Assembly (NCBI GenBank): GCA_039680605.1
Contig: JBDKTA010000065.1
Location: 1-64,000, forward strand
DNA from: Planctomycetaceae bacterium
Lineage (GTDB): Bacteria; Planctomycetota; Phycisphaerae; SM23-33
DNA length: 64,000 nt
Reading direction: 5' to 3'
The notes beneath the pieces are model-generated. The model worked only from the letters and a program-made list of their open reading frames with translations, was not told the DNA's origin and searched no databases. A program made the translations under genes and the position numbers. How positions within the stretch are numbered: the stretch's first letter is position 1; each line of letters opens with the position of its first letter. This document shows positions 7,810 to 17,020 of the stretch, one piece after another.

Positions 7810-8248
7810 GGCATCGTCCTTTCGGCTTCACAAGTAACCGAAGGCGGCATCGAAATCAACGCCGGGCCGCCGCGCCGGGGGTGACCGATCTCTGGCAGAT
7901 GAAACCTTACCACAGAGGCACAGAGGGCTCTGAGGCAACAACGAAGAAACAACCTTGCCACAGAGCCCACAAAGAGCACAGAGAAGAGGCGAAGAGTTCC
8001 GGGGATCAAATAGCCGCTGAGGTCGCTGGGGTCGCAGAGGAAAGAAGTAGTTTTGTCTTCTTACATCCTCAGCGTCCTCAGCGACCTCTGCGGCTTAATC
8101 GTTCGGCGGCAGTAATCGCACTCTGCAATAGGTTGCGGGCCAAGCCCGCGCTGGGTTCTCTGTGGCAAGGGTCATTGCTGCCGCGGCGCCGGAGGGGCGT
8201 TTTTGATTTGCTCTGGCCGCGGCCAAGGGCTATCGTTTAGGGCTTCCC
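7810..8248. other. intergenic region with ACCACAGAG-type inverted repeats
   Basis: I see no gene. The stretch carries ACCACAGAGGCACAGAGG near 7907 and GCCACAGAGCCCAC near 7955. Converse sequences CCTCAGCGTCCTCAGCG and CTCTGTGGCAAGG lie near 8069 and 8158. This is a degenerate relative of the ACCGCAGAG element family. A GCGGGCCAAGCCCGC hairpin lies near 8136. Confidence 0.55.
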
Positions 8249-9976
8249 ATGGCAGCCGACGCGAACAAAGATCTGCATTCCGTGCGCGACACGGTCGAGA
8301 GCGTGTGGGTGGCGATCATCCTGGCGTTCGTGCTGCGCGCGTTCATGGTCGAGGCGTTCGTGATTCCCACCGGCTCGATGGCCCCGCGGTTGATGGGCGA
8401 GCACTGGGACCTGACGTGTCCCTCGTGCGGGCTGCAGTACCCCTTCGGCTACAACGAGCAGCTCTACGGCGGACCGCCGCGGCGCGGGCAGGACGTCACG
8501 CCGATGAACGCCGCCTGCCCCAGTTGCCGCCACCCCTACGAGTCGCGCGACCTGGTCAACAACGGCGACCGCGTGCTGGTGCTCAAGTATGTCTACCCGT
8601 TCCGCTCGCCCGAGCCCTTCGACGTGGTGGTCTTCCACAACCCCCAGAGCAACGAAGACAACTACATCAAGCGCCTCATCGGCCTGCCGGGCGAGACGAT
8701 TGAGCTGGTGCATGGCGACGTGTTCGTGAACACCAAGGATCCCACCAAGGCCGCCGACTTCGCCTCCGGATGGCAGGTCCGCCGCAAGCCCCCCCGCGCC
8801 CAGGAGGCGATGTGGGAGGTCCTGTTCGACAACGACTTTCGCCCCAGTCCGCAGTGGGCCGGCGATGAAAACTGCCCCAAATGGGTTCTGCCCGACGCCG
8901 GCGGCGCGCGCTGGAAGGTCAATGCCCAGGAGCACGTCGATACCCGCACGCTGGCCTTCACCGGCGGGGCTCCCCAGACGCTGACCCTGTCGGTTCCGCG
9001 CAATCACTTCAAGCCCGTCTACGGTTACAACCCGCAGTTGCAGAGCGACGCCTCCGACCTGTACCCCGAGGCCGACGTCAACGGCGACCTGCGCCTCTCG
9101 GCGGTGCTGATCGGCGGCGGGCAGTCGCAGGTGTCGCTGGAGATCGCCACGGTGTCGCAGGAGTTCCGGGCTGTCATCGACACCGGCGGCAGCGTCGAAC
9201 TCTTCCGCCGCGAGCGGGACGCGGCGTCATGGGGTCAGCCGTGGCGGCGGGCGAGCATCGGAGCGATCTCGAGCGGCCAGGGGCAAGCCATTTCGCTCGC
9301 CCACGCCGACTATACCGTCACCGTCGACGTGGCTGGCAAGTCCGTCATCCGCGCCGAATACGAGGCGCCTTACCAGCGCCTCATCGAGCAGCTGGCCCAG
9401 GTGCAGACGACGCCCGCCGATGCCCAGAGGCTGTTCCCGACGCCGAAGATCTCGATCGAAGGTTCGGGCGAGGCGTTCTCGCTGCTGCACGTGCGCGTCG
9501 ACCGCGACGTGTACTATGTCTCGCGCAGCCTGGACCTGGACGATCCCAGGGAGATAGCGATTAATCCAGTGCTGATGCAATACGCCCAGAGCCCGCCGGT
9601 GCGGAAGGAGATCGAGCGGTTCCCGGCCCGAAACGGCAGAGGCTATCTCGGCTGGGGCGTCACGGGAAGGGCGATCACGCTGCACCATTACCCGGACAAC
9701 CCGGACCTCGACTCCTTCTTCGTCCTGGGCGACAACAGCCCCGCCAGCCTCGACGGGCGAGCGTGGATCAAGGCGGCCCCGACGCTGAAGCTGTGGAAAG
9801 ATCCCCAGAACCCCGACGAGGCAGGGCGAACCCCGCTTTACCAACTGGGCACGGTCCCGCGGTACAGCATGATCGGCAAGGCGATCTACGTATACTGGCC
9901 GGCGGGATATCGACCGCCGGGATTGCCTTCCTTGCCAATCCTTCCCAATGTCGGTAAAATGCGGCTGATCTATTGA
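8249..9976 (+). CDS. lepB: signal peptidase I, planctomycete type with zinc ribbon and large insert
   Basis: LepB removes signal peptides from exported proteins at the outer face of the inner membrane. One membrane helix (about residues 18-38) precedes the catalytic IPTGSM (Ser43). The general-base Lys is most likely Lys113 in DRVLVLKYVYP, and GDNSPASLDGR (from about residue 494) is the conserved late box. The protein is 575 residues, against about 200-330 normally. Two extras explain this: a CPSC...CPSC zinc ribbon (Cys57, 60, 90, 93) between Ser and Lys, and a beta-rich insert of roughly 300 residues resembling a LamG-like sandwich before the last box. It is a stand-alone gene. Confidence 0.93.
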   Translation: MAADANKDLHSVRDTVESVWVAIILAFVLRAFMVEAFVIPTGSMAPRLMGEHWDLTCPSCGLQYPFGYNEQLYGGPPRRGQDVTPMNAACPSCRHPYESRDLVNNGDRVLVLKYVYPFRSPEPFDVVVFHNPQSNEDNYIKRLIGLPGETIELVHGDVFVNTKDPTKAADFASGWQVRRKPPRAQEAMWEVLFDNDFRPSPQWAGDENCPKWVLPDAGGARWKVNAQEHVDTRTLAFTGGAPQTLTLSVPRNHFKPVYGYNPQLQSDASDLYPEADVNGDLRLSAVLIGGGQSQVSLEIATVSQEFRAVIDTGGSVELFRRERDAASWGQPWRRASIGAISSGQGQAISLAHADYTVTVDVAGKSVIRAEYEAPYQRLIEQLAQVQTTPADAQRLFPTPKISIEGSGEAFSLLHVRVDRDVYYVSRSLDLDDPREIAINPVLMQYAQSPPVRKEIERFPARNGRGYLGWGVTGRAITLHHYPDNPDLDSFFVLGDNSPASLDGRAWIKAAPTLKLWKDPQNPDEAGRTPLYQLGTVPRYSMIGKAIYVYWPAGYRPPGLPSLPILPNVGKMRLIY

Positions 9977-9980
9977 TGAG

Positions 9981-9989
9981 TTATGCACA
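9981..9989 (+). promoter_or_regulatory. DnaA box (TTATGCACA)
   Basis: It matches TTATNCACA and sits five bases after the lepB stop codon. Confidence 0.5.
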
Positions 9990-10245
9990 AGCGTACCCAA
10001 GCGGCCACGGCCTTTGGGACGTGTTCGCGACAGCGCGAATGTTTGAGGATCGCTACAGTTGAATGAGGCCGGCGCCGTTGAGGCTTTAGGGCGGCAGTGC
10101 CCGATAAGCCTATAGTAATGTTGCCTTTACGTTGTTTACGATAATCATTGGCGATTTTATTGCCGGCGGCATGAAGATTGCTTAATCGGCCCCGGCGAGA
10201 CCGCGACGAGGCAGAGGGATGGCGGCAGTAAGCCTTCTGCACAGG

Positions 10246-10254
10246 TTATCCACA
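10246..10254 (+). promoter_or_regulatory. DnaA box (TTATCCACA)
   Basis: This is an exact consensus DnaA box, 39 bases before the lptB start codon. Confidence 0.55.
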
Positions 10255-10292
10255 GCGATTCCGCCAAGAGCGGAAATCACAGGAATCACCGA

Positions 10293-11030
10293 ATGGTGTT
10301 GCTTGAAGCCAAAGGGCTTGTGAAACGGTACGGCGGCAGGGCCGTGGTCAACCACGTCTCCATCCGCGTCAACCAGGGCGAGATCGTCGGTCTGCTGGGG
10401 CGCAACGGCGCCGGAAAGACCACGACCTTCCGCATGGTCGTCGGCATGATCAGCCCCAATGCCGGGGCGGTCAGCTTCGACGGGCACAACATCACGCGCA
10501 TGCCTATGTTCAAACGCGCCCGCCACGGCATGGGATACCTCTCGCAGGAACCCAGCATCTTTCAGCGGTTGACGGTGCGCGACAACCTGATGGCCGTGAT
10601 GGAGACGATGAACCTCTCGCGGGCTGCCCGCGATGAGCGTTCGGAGCACCTGCTGGACCAGTTCGGTCTGACGCACGTGGCGGGGCAACTGGCGCGCACG
10701 CTCAGCGGCGGCGAGCGCCGCAAGCTCGAGATCGCCCGCGCCCTGGTGACCAACCCGGTGATGATCCTGCTGGACGAACCGTTTTCCGGCGTGGACCCCA
10801 TCGCCGTGCAGGACCTTCAGAAGGAAATCGTCGCCCTGCGCGAGCGGGGCATCAGCATCCTGCTGACCGACCACAACGTCCGCGAGACCCTCACCGTCAC
10901 CGACCGAACGTACATCATCGACAACGGCAAAGTCCTCCGCGAAGGCCCGCCGGCAGACCTGATCAACGACGAACTGGTCCGCAGAACCTACCTGGGCAAT
11001 TCCTTCCGCGGCGACGAGTTCTCAGAGTAG
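10293..11030 (+). CDS. lptB: LPS export ABC transporter ATP-binding protein
   Basis: LptB powers extraction of lipopolysaccharide from the inner membrane by LptFG. The 245 residues have Walker A GRNGAGKTT near residue 38 and the LptB-specific GYLSQEPSIFQRLTV Q-loop. They also have the signature LSGGERRK, Walker B VMILLDEPFSGVDPIAV and the H-loop LLTDHNVRETL. Full length. The usual partners lptA, lptC and lptFG are not in the window. Its presence implies an outer membrane. Confidence 0.95.
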   Translation: MVLLEAKGLVKRYGGRAVVNHVSIRVNQGEIVGLLGRNGAGKTTTFRMVVGMISPNAGAVSFDGHNITRMPMFKRARHGMGYLSQEPSIFQRLTVRDNLMAVMETMNLSRAARDERSEHLLDQFGLTHVAGQLARTLSGGERRKLEIARALVTNPVMILLDEPFSGVDPIAVQDLQKEIVALRERGISILLTDHNVRETLTVTDRTYIIDNGKVLREGPPADLINDELVRRTYLGNSFRGDEFSE

Positions 11031-11069
11031 CCCGGTGGCATGGCGACGCACGTCAGATTTCCCCGCCAG

Positions 11070-11250
11070 GGCGAAAACTGCATGAACCGCAGAGACCGCA
11101 GAGCACGCAGAGACGCAAGTGGCTCAAAACAACGCCATCTAACATCGCTTGGGCGTTAATCTGAAAAAACAGACTGTCCAGGCGACCCACCTGCGTGGTT
11201 CAAAATATCTCTGCGGTCTCTGCGATCTCCGCGGTGAAATATCCCGGCTA
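11070..11250. repeat. inverted-repeat element, copy 3 (ends on a stop codon)
   Basis: Left end ACCGCAGAGACCGCAGAG, right end CTCTGCGATCTCCGCGGT then GAAATATCCCGGCTAG. The core shares ACGCCATCTAACATCGC and CAGACTGTCCA with copy 2. The terminal CTA is the stop codon (TAG on minus) of the small lipoprotein gene at 11248-11409. Confidence 0.8.
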
Positions 11251-11409
11251 GTCGCGATCGCTGTTATAATCGGAATCCGACGGTGACGCCTGCCGGGAAG
11301 GCTGCACATCCGCGTCGTTATCATGCACCGTCACATCGGTCCTGCATCCGCTGAGAAAGAGAACCATCCCCACAACCAGAGCCACCGCCAACGTCCTCAA
11401 AACGACCAT
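11248..11409 (-). CDS. small lipoprotein (53 aa)
   Basis: An ATG at 11409, five bases after a perfect AAAGGAGG, opens a 53-residue frame. A hydrophobic segment MVVLRTLAVALVVGMVLFLS is followed by the lipobox L-S-G-C. The remainder is short, polar and Asp/Ser rich (ends SDYNSDRD). It is probably an entericidin-like or unknown envelope lipoprotein. Its TAG stop lies in the last bases of an inverted-repeat element, so its C-terminus may have been set by that insertion. The neighbouring gene on the same strand is also a lipoprotein. Confidence 0.75.
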   Translation of the reverse strand: MVVLRTLAVALVVGMVLFLSGCRTDVTVHDNDADVQPSRQASPSDSDYNSDRD

Positions 11410-11468
11410 GATACATCCTCCTTTGTTATGGCATGGGCAGCCGGTATCTTCCGGATCTGCGATCGAAG

Positions 11469-11945
11469 CTAGTCGTCATAGCGGTCGCGCAAGCGTTCGC
11501 GCCGCTCTTCTTCTCGCTCGCGGGCATCCTCGAGGCGTTCGCGCCGCTCCTCTCGCATTTCCTCGCGCCGCTCGCGCTGCTCCTCGCGCCAGTCGTCGCG
11601 GTCCCAATAGCCGCGGTAGTAAACATACACCCCGCCGTCGCGGCTTTCATAACGCGGCGAAACCCATCGGGTCGTTCCGGTCGGAGGAACCGTCCAGTAC
11701 CCCGGAACCCAGACGTATTCCGATCCGGTCCAGTCCCAGTACCCGCCGACCCAGGCGTAGTTGGGCCCGGGGCTGGGCGGGACCGCCTCAGAACGAGGCT
11801 CCGGCGGCGGAGGCACGTCGTTATACCCGTACGCCGTCGGCGCCGCTGTCGAGCGATAGACCATCGTTCCGCCCGAACATCCCGACAGCAGCAGCATCGC
11901 GGCCACGCCCACACCCATAGCCAACATTGCCTTTGAATTGTTCAT
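11469..11945 (-). CDS. YXWXGYW repeat lipoprotein with charged C-terminal helix
   Basis: The 158-residue protein starts with a signal peptide ending LLLSGC (lipobox Cys about residue 23). The middle has two W-V-x-G-Y-W/W-V-P-G-Y-W motifs plus YYRGYWD, the YXWXGYW-type repeat seen in many Gram-negative envelope proteins. The last 45 residues are an Arg/Glu helix of the type RREEMREERRERLED, likely a single alpha-helix or coiled coil. It is probably periplasmic and outer-membrane anchored. Function unknown. It lies in tandem with a smaller lipoprotein gene. Confidence 0.8.
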   Translation of the reverse strand: MNNSKAMLAMGVGVAAMLLLSGCSGGTMVYRSTAAPTAYGYNDVPPPPEPRSEAVPPSPGPNYAWVGGYWDWTGSEYVWVPGYWTVPPTGTTRWVSPRYESRDGGVYVYYRGYWDRDDWREEQRERREEMREERRERLEDAREREEERRERLRDRYDD

Positions 11946-12109
11946 GAGACCCCTCCCCTGTTAGAGACTGATATTCCCCCGTTTCAACTAATTCTAGCGG
12001 CGTTGAGGCACGTGCGTTGGATACAAAGAACCGGATACGACGCCCGTGACAGAAAGGACACGAAGAAATAATCCGCAATCTCAAATCCGAAATCCGCAAT
12101 CGGTGCGGG

Positions 12110-14119
12110 TTAGGCCGGTAGAACGCGGAAGGCGTGCGGAGAACCGTAGCCCAGGAGATAGTAGATCGCGCCGTGGATCATGGGGATGATCCCGCCCATG
12201 AGGTCGCCGGCAATGAGGCCGATCATGATCGGCTTGAGCCCCTGGTATCCGCGGCTGCCGAAAAGCCGCGTGACGACGAGCTTGATCAGCCATCCCAACA
12301 GAAACGAATTGGCCAGCGTCTTGCTCTCCATCGTGCCCAGCACCGCAAAGAGCACCGGGTGGATCGGCCACCACGTGAACCGCATCCGCAAGGCGCTGAA
12401 GGCCAGCACCAGCGCCACCGCCACGCCGAAGGCCGTGACGGCCGGCAGATCGGGGCTGGCGTTGAGATAGCGACCCAGCCCAGTGACGGATTGCTGCTGG
12501 CGCAGCTCGGGCGTGATGTCGATCTGCTTCTTGAATGCCGCGACGGCGTCCAGGGCGTAAAACGGAACCATCTCGCGCGTCCATTCCTGGTCGCCGGCGC
12601 CGACGTTGCGGGCGCCCTTGCTGTACTGGATGTACAGCGTCGCCGGCAGCGCCACCGCCAGCCCCAGCAGCAGCGCCACGACCGCCAGGCGACCGAACCG
12701 TTGCGATTGCCCGCCGCGCTTCTCGAAGAGCTTCAGCGCCGTGGCCATGAACGGCATGAGAGACTCGCGCGAGCCGATGAACGCCAGCGTCGAGACCATC
12801 ATCATGATCGCCAGCGACCGCACATCGATGGCCGAGATTCCCAGGAACCCCAGCAGCACGATGCACGGAAAGTGATACGGGTGGATGAAGAAGGTGCCCG
12901 TCTCGGCCACGATGCGCGAGATGACGGTATAGATAATGACAGCCTCGATCGAGTACAGGATCGCCAGCGGCCAGTCCACCCCCGCCTTTGCCAGCAGCAG
13001 CACAAAGCACGCGAGGGCGATCAGGAAGAGCCTGGCCGCCCAGACCGCCGAGGGCTGAGTTTCGCGCGACACCGGCAGCAGCAGCGCCCGGCCGAACACG
13101 GTCCCGTAGTATCGCCGCCCGGAGAACAGGAGCATCAGGAACAGCCCGAAGAACGCCCCGGCGTGAGCGAACGCGCCGGGGTAGACGGCGAAGAATTTGC
13201 CCTTCTCGATGGAGGTGCCCTGGCTCATGAAAAAGGCCACCACCGCCAGGTAAACGTACGGCGCCAACCCCAGTGACAGCGACAGATCCAGCGAGAGGAA
13301 AAACGCAAACCCGACAGCGGTCAGGCAGATCGGCTGAATCACCAACCACCACCCGCCGGCCTGGTTGAACTGCGGGAACAACCTCGTGACGGGGCGCCAG
13401 TCGACCGACATGGGGATGCTGAACATGTTGACGTTGTACAGGGCGTAGTAGTTGACCAGATGCACCGCCAGCACCAGCACGGCAGCCACCCAGAACACCC
13501 TGTTGCGCAGGATCGAGGCGATGTTGCCGTTCTGGTCGGGCATCAGCGCGTCGGCGAAGGTGACGATGGGATAGCGCAGGCGCTCGTGGTGCGACCACTG
13601 GCGGTGTACCACGACGGCCAGCGCCATCATGGCCAGGGACAGGCACAGCAGCAGGGGCAGCCAGAATGTCAGCGTGCGCGTCCAGTGCTGCCAGGGGACG
13701 TCGGAGAGACCGCCGGTCAGGAAGTCAGAGACGGCCTTGGGATCGGCGTCGGTGAGCATGTAGGAACGCAGGACCTTGATGACTTCGGTGCTCTTCCAGT
13801 CGGCGCTTTCGGCGCGATCGTGGGGCAGCATGAGGGTGTTGGTGAAGGAGTGCATCAACCCCCTGCCGGGAATGCTGCAGGCCACCAGCGCCAGCCCCAC
13901 TACGACCGCCAGTTCGAGCCCGCTGAAGCGGCGATTCGGCCAGAGCACCCCCAGCAGCGGATTGGCCACCACCACCAGCAGGAACAGCGCCCCGAAGACG
14001 GAGATGGGCATGTAATTGCCCACCATGAAGGTCCCGTGCAGGACCATGTCATTGAAGAACGTGACGCCGCAGATCAGCGCCGCCAGCACCAGACCCAGAA
14101 TGACCGACCGTGACGTCAT
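12110..14119 (-). CDS. polytopic membrane protein, DUF6785/DUF6784 family
   Basis: The 669 residues contain about 14 hydrophobic segments, from ILGLVLAALICGVTFF at the N-terminus to a final block near 640. Polar loops carry R-L-R-Y-P-I-V-T-F and GHLMGGxxP-like motifs. This architecture matches the large DUF6785/6784 membrane family that is abundant in Planctomycetes and Verrucomicrobia and distantly resembles oligopeptide transporters. Substrate and function are unknown. It is transcribed divergently from the TIGR03790 gene, which may share its regulation. Confidence 0.75.
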   Translation of the reverse strand: MTSRSVILGLVLAALICGVTFFNDMVLHGTFMVGNYMPISVFGALFLLVVVANPLLGVLWPNRRFSGLELAVVVGLALVACSIPGRGLMHSFTNTLMLPHDRAESADWKSTEVIKVLRSYMLTDADPKAVSDFLTGGLSDVPWQHWTRTLTFWLPLLLCLSLAMMALAVVVHRQWSHHERLRYPIVTFADALMPDQNGNIASILRNRVFWVAAVLVLAVHLVNYYALYNVNMFSIPMSVDWRPVTRLFPQFNQAGGWWLVIQPICLTAVGFAFFLSLDLSLSLGLAPYVYLAVVAFFMSQGTSIEKGKFFAVYPGAFAHAGAFFGLFLMLLFSGRRYYGTVFGRALLLPVSRETQPSAVWAARLFLIALACFVLLLAKAGVDWPLAILYSIEAVIIYTVISRIVAETGTFFIHPYHFPCIVLLGFLGISAIDVRSLAIMMMVSTLAFIGSRESLMPFMATALKLFEKRGGQSQRFGRLAVVALLLGLAVALPATLYIQYSKGARNVGAGDQEWTREMVPFYALDAVAAFKKQIDITPELRQQQSVTGLGRYLNASPDLPAVTAFGVAVALVLAFSALRMRFTWWPIHPVLFAVLGTMESKTLANSFLLGWLIKLVVTRLFGSRGYQGLKPIMIGLIAGDLMGGIIPMIHGAIYYLLGYGSPHAFRVLPA

Positions 14120-14347
14120 GGCCTCTCAGTTCGCTGCAATCGTCCCGCCAATCAACCCATCATAACGGAAATGGTTTCGCCGGAGTAGCGCAGGTGTCGC
14201 CCGCCCGGGCGGGGAACTGCCAAGCCGCAAGCCATGCGGCCAGATTCATCTGATGCGTCCACTGACCGATAAAAGATAAGAAGGGGCGACATGGGTCCCG
14301 GCGACGTGTTATAGTTAAGGGACCAAGCCTCAGTGGGAAACAGCCTC

Positions 14348-16840
14348 ATGCCCTCAGGAAAATCGATCGTTTACGCGGCAGCGTTTACGCTGCTGACGCT
14401 GTCCGCCGCCGCCCGCGCCGGGCTGGCGCCGGAGAACGTCGCCGTCGTCGTCAACGAAGACAGTTGGGCCTCCAAGGCCGTCGCCAATGAATACGTGTAC
14501 CTGCGCCGCATCCCCGCCCTCAACGTGATCTACCTCCCCCTGGGCGATCAGCCCAGCTTCGAGATCGTCTCGCTGGCAACCTTCAAGGAGAAGATCCTTC
14601 AGCCGGTGCTCGAGACGATCAAGTCGCGCGGGCTGACTGGGCAGATCGACTGCATCGCCTACTCCAGCGACATCCCCTACGCCGTGCGATACCCGATGAG
14701 CCCCGGCGCCACCGCCGCCGCCAAACCGCGGATGGGGCTGGGCTCGCTGACCAGTCTGACGTACTTCCACCAGATGGTGCTGGCCGGACAGACGCAGTTC
14801 GGCTCGGTGGCCAACAACTACTTTCGCCGCACCGTGCGCACGACAGCGATCGAGCCGCCCAGTCCCCAGCAGCGCCAGCAGATAAGGGACGCCGCGGCGG
14901 CGCTGGCGTCGCGCGACTATGCCGGCGGCGAAAAGCTCTTTCGTCCGCTGCTGAAGATCCCCGACGCGCGCGGAACCATGCACTTCGGCCTGGCCTGCTG
15001 CCTGGCCGGGCAGAAAAAGAACGACGAAGCGATGGCCATGCTCGCCGCCGCGGCAGGCGAGGGATTCCGCAATCGATCGGCCATCGAGCGAAACGAGATC
15101 TTCGCCCCCCTGCACACGCACAAGGGCTGGGCGCCCCTGCTCATGCAGATGGCCACGCCGGCCTTCGACAGCAACGTTTCGACCCAGCCGCCCCAGGCGT
15201 TCCGCGCCGGCTACGCCTGGGACGACGAGGGCAACCGCGTCTCGGGCGGCGGGCAGGCCAGCCGGTATCTCCTCTCGACAATGCTGGCGGTGACCAGCGG
15301 GCGGGGCAACAGCCTCGACGAGGTGCGAAGCTATCTGCGCCGCAGCGCCGCCGCCGACGGCACCAGGCCCTCTGGCACGTTCTACTTCATGAACAGCGGC
15401 GACATCCGCACCCAGATTCAGCTCTGGGCGTATCCGGCCGCTGCCGAGGCCGCCCAGGCGCTGGGCGTGAGGGCGCGGTCGCTCAAGGGCTCGATCCCGA
15501 AAGAGAAAGACATCGCCGGGCTCATGACCGGAATGGCGGGCTACTCCTGGCCGAAGGAGGCCCAGGTGCTGCCCGGGGCGTTCTGCCACAATCTCACCAG
15601 TTGGGGCGGCGTCCTGGTCTACGGGTCTGAACGCAGCGGGGGAATCTTCTACTCCTCCAGCCAGACGCCGCTGACGGTGCTGATGCGCCACGGGGCGGCC
15701 GGCACGTGCGGCACGGTCACCGAACCGGGCGCCACCCAATCCAAGTTCCCCACGCCCTTTTTCCAGGTCATCTACGCCCAGGGGTTCAGCCTGGCCGAAG
15801 CCCTGTACCAGACCGTGCAGTCGCCTTATGAATTACTGACCGTGGGCGACCCGCTCTGTCAGCCGTGGGCGCGGGGCACGAAGGTCACGCTACCGGGCCT
15901 GGCGAGCGATCGCCCCGTCTCGGGCAAGATCGAACTGGCCCCCTCAGCCTCTCCCGCAGGCGGGATCAAGCAGTTCGAGCTGTTCGTCGATGGGCGGTGG
16001 GCGGCTGCGCATGAATCCGGAAAGCCCGCCGTTTTGAACACCAGTGCCGGGGCGGACGGGTATCACGAGCTGCGATATGTGGCTGTCAGCGGCGACGCGG
16101 CGGAAACCCGCACCAGCACCCCGGTGCCCTTCAACGTCGACAACCAGGGGCGCAGCGTGCAGTTGTCGGCTGCGGCAAAGACGTTCACGCTGAATCAGAC
16201 GGTGCGGTTTTCGGTCGCGGCCAAGGACGCCGCGCGGATCTCGCTGACGCACAATGCCCGCCCGCTGGGTGTCGCCGCCGGTCCTGCCGGAACCATCAGT
16301 GTTCCGGCGGCGCAGTTGGGGCTGGGGAAGGTTCGCGTGCAGGCTGTCTCGGACGTCGTCACGCCAGGCGGGGCAATGCAGGCGGCCAGTCCGCCGCTGG
16401 AGATCGAGATTCTTCCCGAGGCGCCGCTGCCGGCCCAGACGATCGATACCGCCACGCTGACCGCCGGGCTGCTGTTCAAAGCCGGCGCCGAAGCGGCAAA
16501 AACCGCTACCACGCTACCGGCGGGGCTCACAGGCCTGGCCAAGACCGGCGGAAACGTCCTGGAGGGCATTGTCGAGGCCCAGCAGAACGGCCTGCATCAG
16601 ATCCAGATCTTCAGCGTTGAGCCTGCCGTCCTGACCGTCGGCGCGCAGACCTTCGCCCACGGCGGCAGGGGCTGGAGTTTCTTTCCCGTCTCGCTGGCCA
16701 AGGGGTTCCACCGCCTGAAACTCACCGGCCCCTTGAGCGGCCGGATCGACCTGCGTTTTGGCCAGGACGGCGCCGCCAGCCTGAGCCCCAAGAACGCCTG
16801 GCACGTGCGACAACCGGGCGAACCGGCGGCGACGCAGTGA
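14348..16840 (+). CDS. TIGR03790 family exported protein
   Basis: The ATG at 14348 gives 830 residues with a signal peptide (SIVYAAAFTLLTLSAAARA). The mature N-terminus LAPENVAVVVNEDSWAS and the later IPALNVIYLPL are typical of TIGR03790, a family of unknown function frequent in Planctomycetes. A-x-G-T-C-G-T-V-T-E-P and Y-E-L-L-T-V-G-D-P-L-C close the core at about residue 520. The last 300 residues are Ig-like beta domains. A GTG fifteen bases upstream is an alternative start. A weak -10 (TATAGT, 14310-14315) lies upstream. It is likely periplasmic or surface located. Confidence 0.82.
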   Translation: MPSGKSIVYAAAFTLLTLSAAARAGLAPENVAVVVNEDSWASKAVANEYVYLRRIPALNVIYLPLGDQPSFEIVSLATFKEKILQPVLETIKSRGLTGQIDCIAYSSDIPYAVRYPMSPGATAAAKPRMGLGSLTSLTYFHQMVLAGQTQFGSVANNYFRRTVRTTAIEPPSPQQRQQIRDAAAALASRDYAGGEKLFRPLLKIPDARGTMHFGLACCLAGQKKNDEAMAMLAAAAGEGFRNRSAIERNEIFAPLHTHKGWAPLLMQMATPAFDSNVSTQPPQAFRAGYAWDDEGNRVSGGGQASRYLLSTMLAVTSGRGNSLDEVRSYLRRSAAADGTRPSGTFYFMNSGDIRTQIQLWAYPAAAEAAQALGVRARSLKGSIPKEKDIAGLMTGMAGYSWPKEAQVLPGAFCHNLTSWGGVLVYGSERSGGIFYSSSQTPLTVLMRHGAAGTCGTVTEPGATQSKFPTPFFQVIYAQGFSLAEALYQTVQSPYELLTVGDPLCQPWARGTKVTLPGLASDRPVSGKIELAPSASPAGGIKQFELFVDGRWAAAHESGKPAVLNTSAGADGYHELRYVAVSGDAAETRTSTPVPFNVDNQGRSVQLSAAAKTFTLNQTVRFSVAAKDAARISLTHNARPLGVAAGPAGTISVPAAQLGLGKVRVQAVSDVVTPGGAMQAASPPLEIEILPEAPLPAQTIDTATLTAGLLFKAGAEAAKTATTLPAGLTGLAKTGGNVLEGIVEAQQNGLHQIQIFSVEPAVLTVGAQTFAHGGRGWSFFPVSLAKGFHRLKLTGPLSGRIDLRFGQDGAASLSPKNAWHVRQPGEPAATQ

Positions 16841-16935
16841 GCGATTTCGGATTGTCGATTGCGGATTTCGGATTAGATTTCAGATTCCTGATTTGAGATT
16901 TGAGATTTGAGATTTGAGTATTTCAGATTCCAATG

Positions 16936-16958
16936 AAAAACCCCGCCGTAGCGGGGTC
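16936..16958 (-). terminator. rho-independent terminator of the LamG PEP-CTERM gene
   Basis: On the minus strand a 6-bp GC stem CCCCGC/GCGGGG with a 4-base loop is followed by TTTTTC. It sits 60 bases after the stop codon at 17021. Confidence 0.8.
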
Positions 16959-17020
16959 TTTCGTTTCGTGCCACAGCCTTCTTGAGGGCTGTGATAACAG
17001 GGGCGAAAGCCTCTGCTGCC

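Larger units (their letters stand above)
9977..10292. other. intergenic region with paired DnaA boxes and an AT-rich stretch
   Basis: No gene is visible. TTATGCACA (9981-9989) and a consensus TTATCCACA (10246-10254) lie on the same strand. Between them, about 10115-10170 is AT-rich for this genome (GTTGTTTACGATAATC, GATTTTATTG). It could be a replication-origin-like or DnaA-titration site, or a DnaA-regulated promoter for lptB. Confidence 0.45.
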
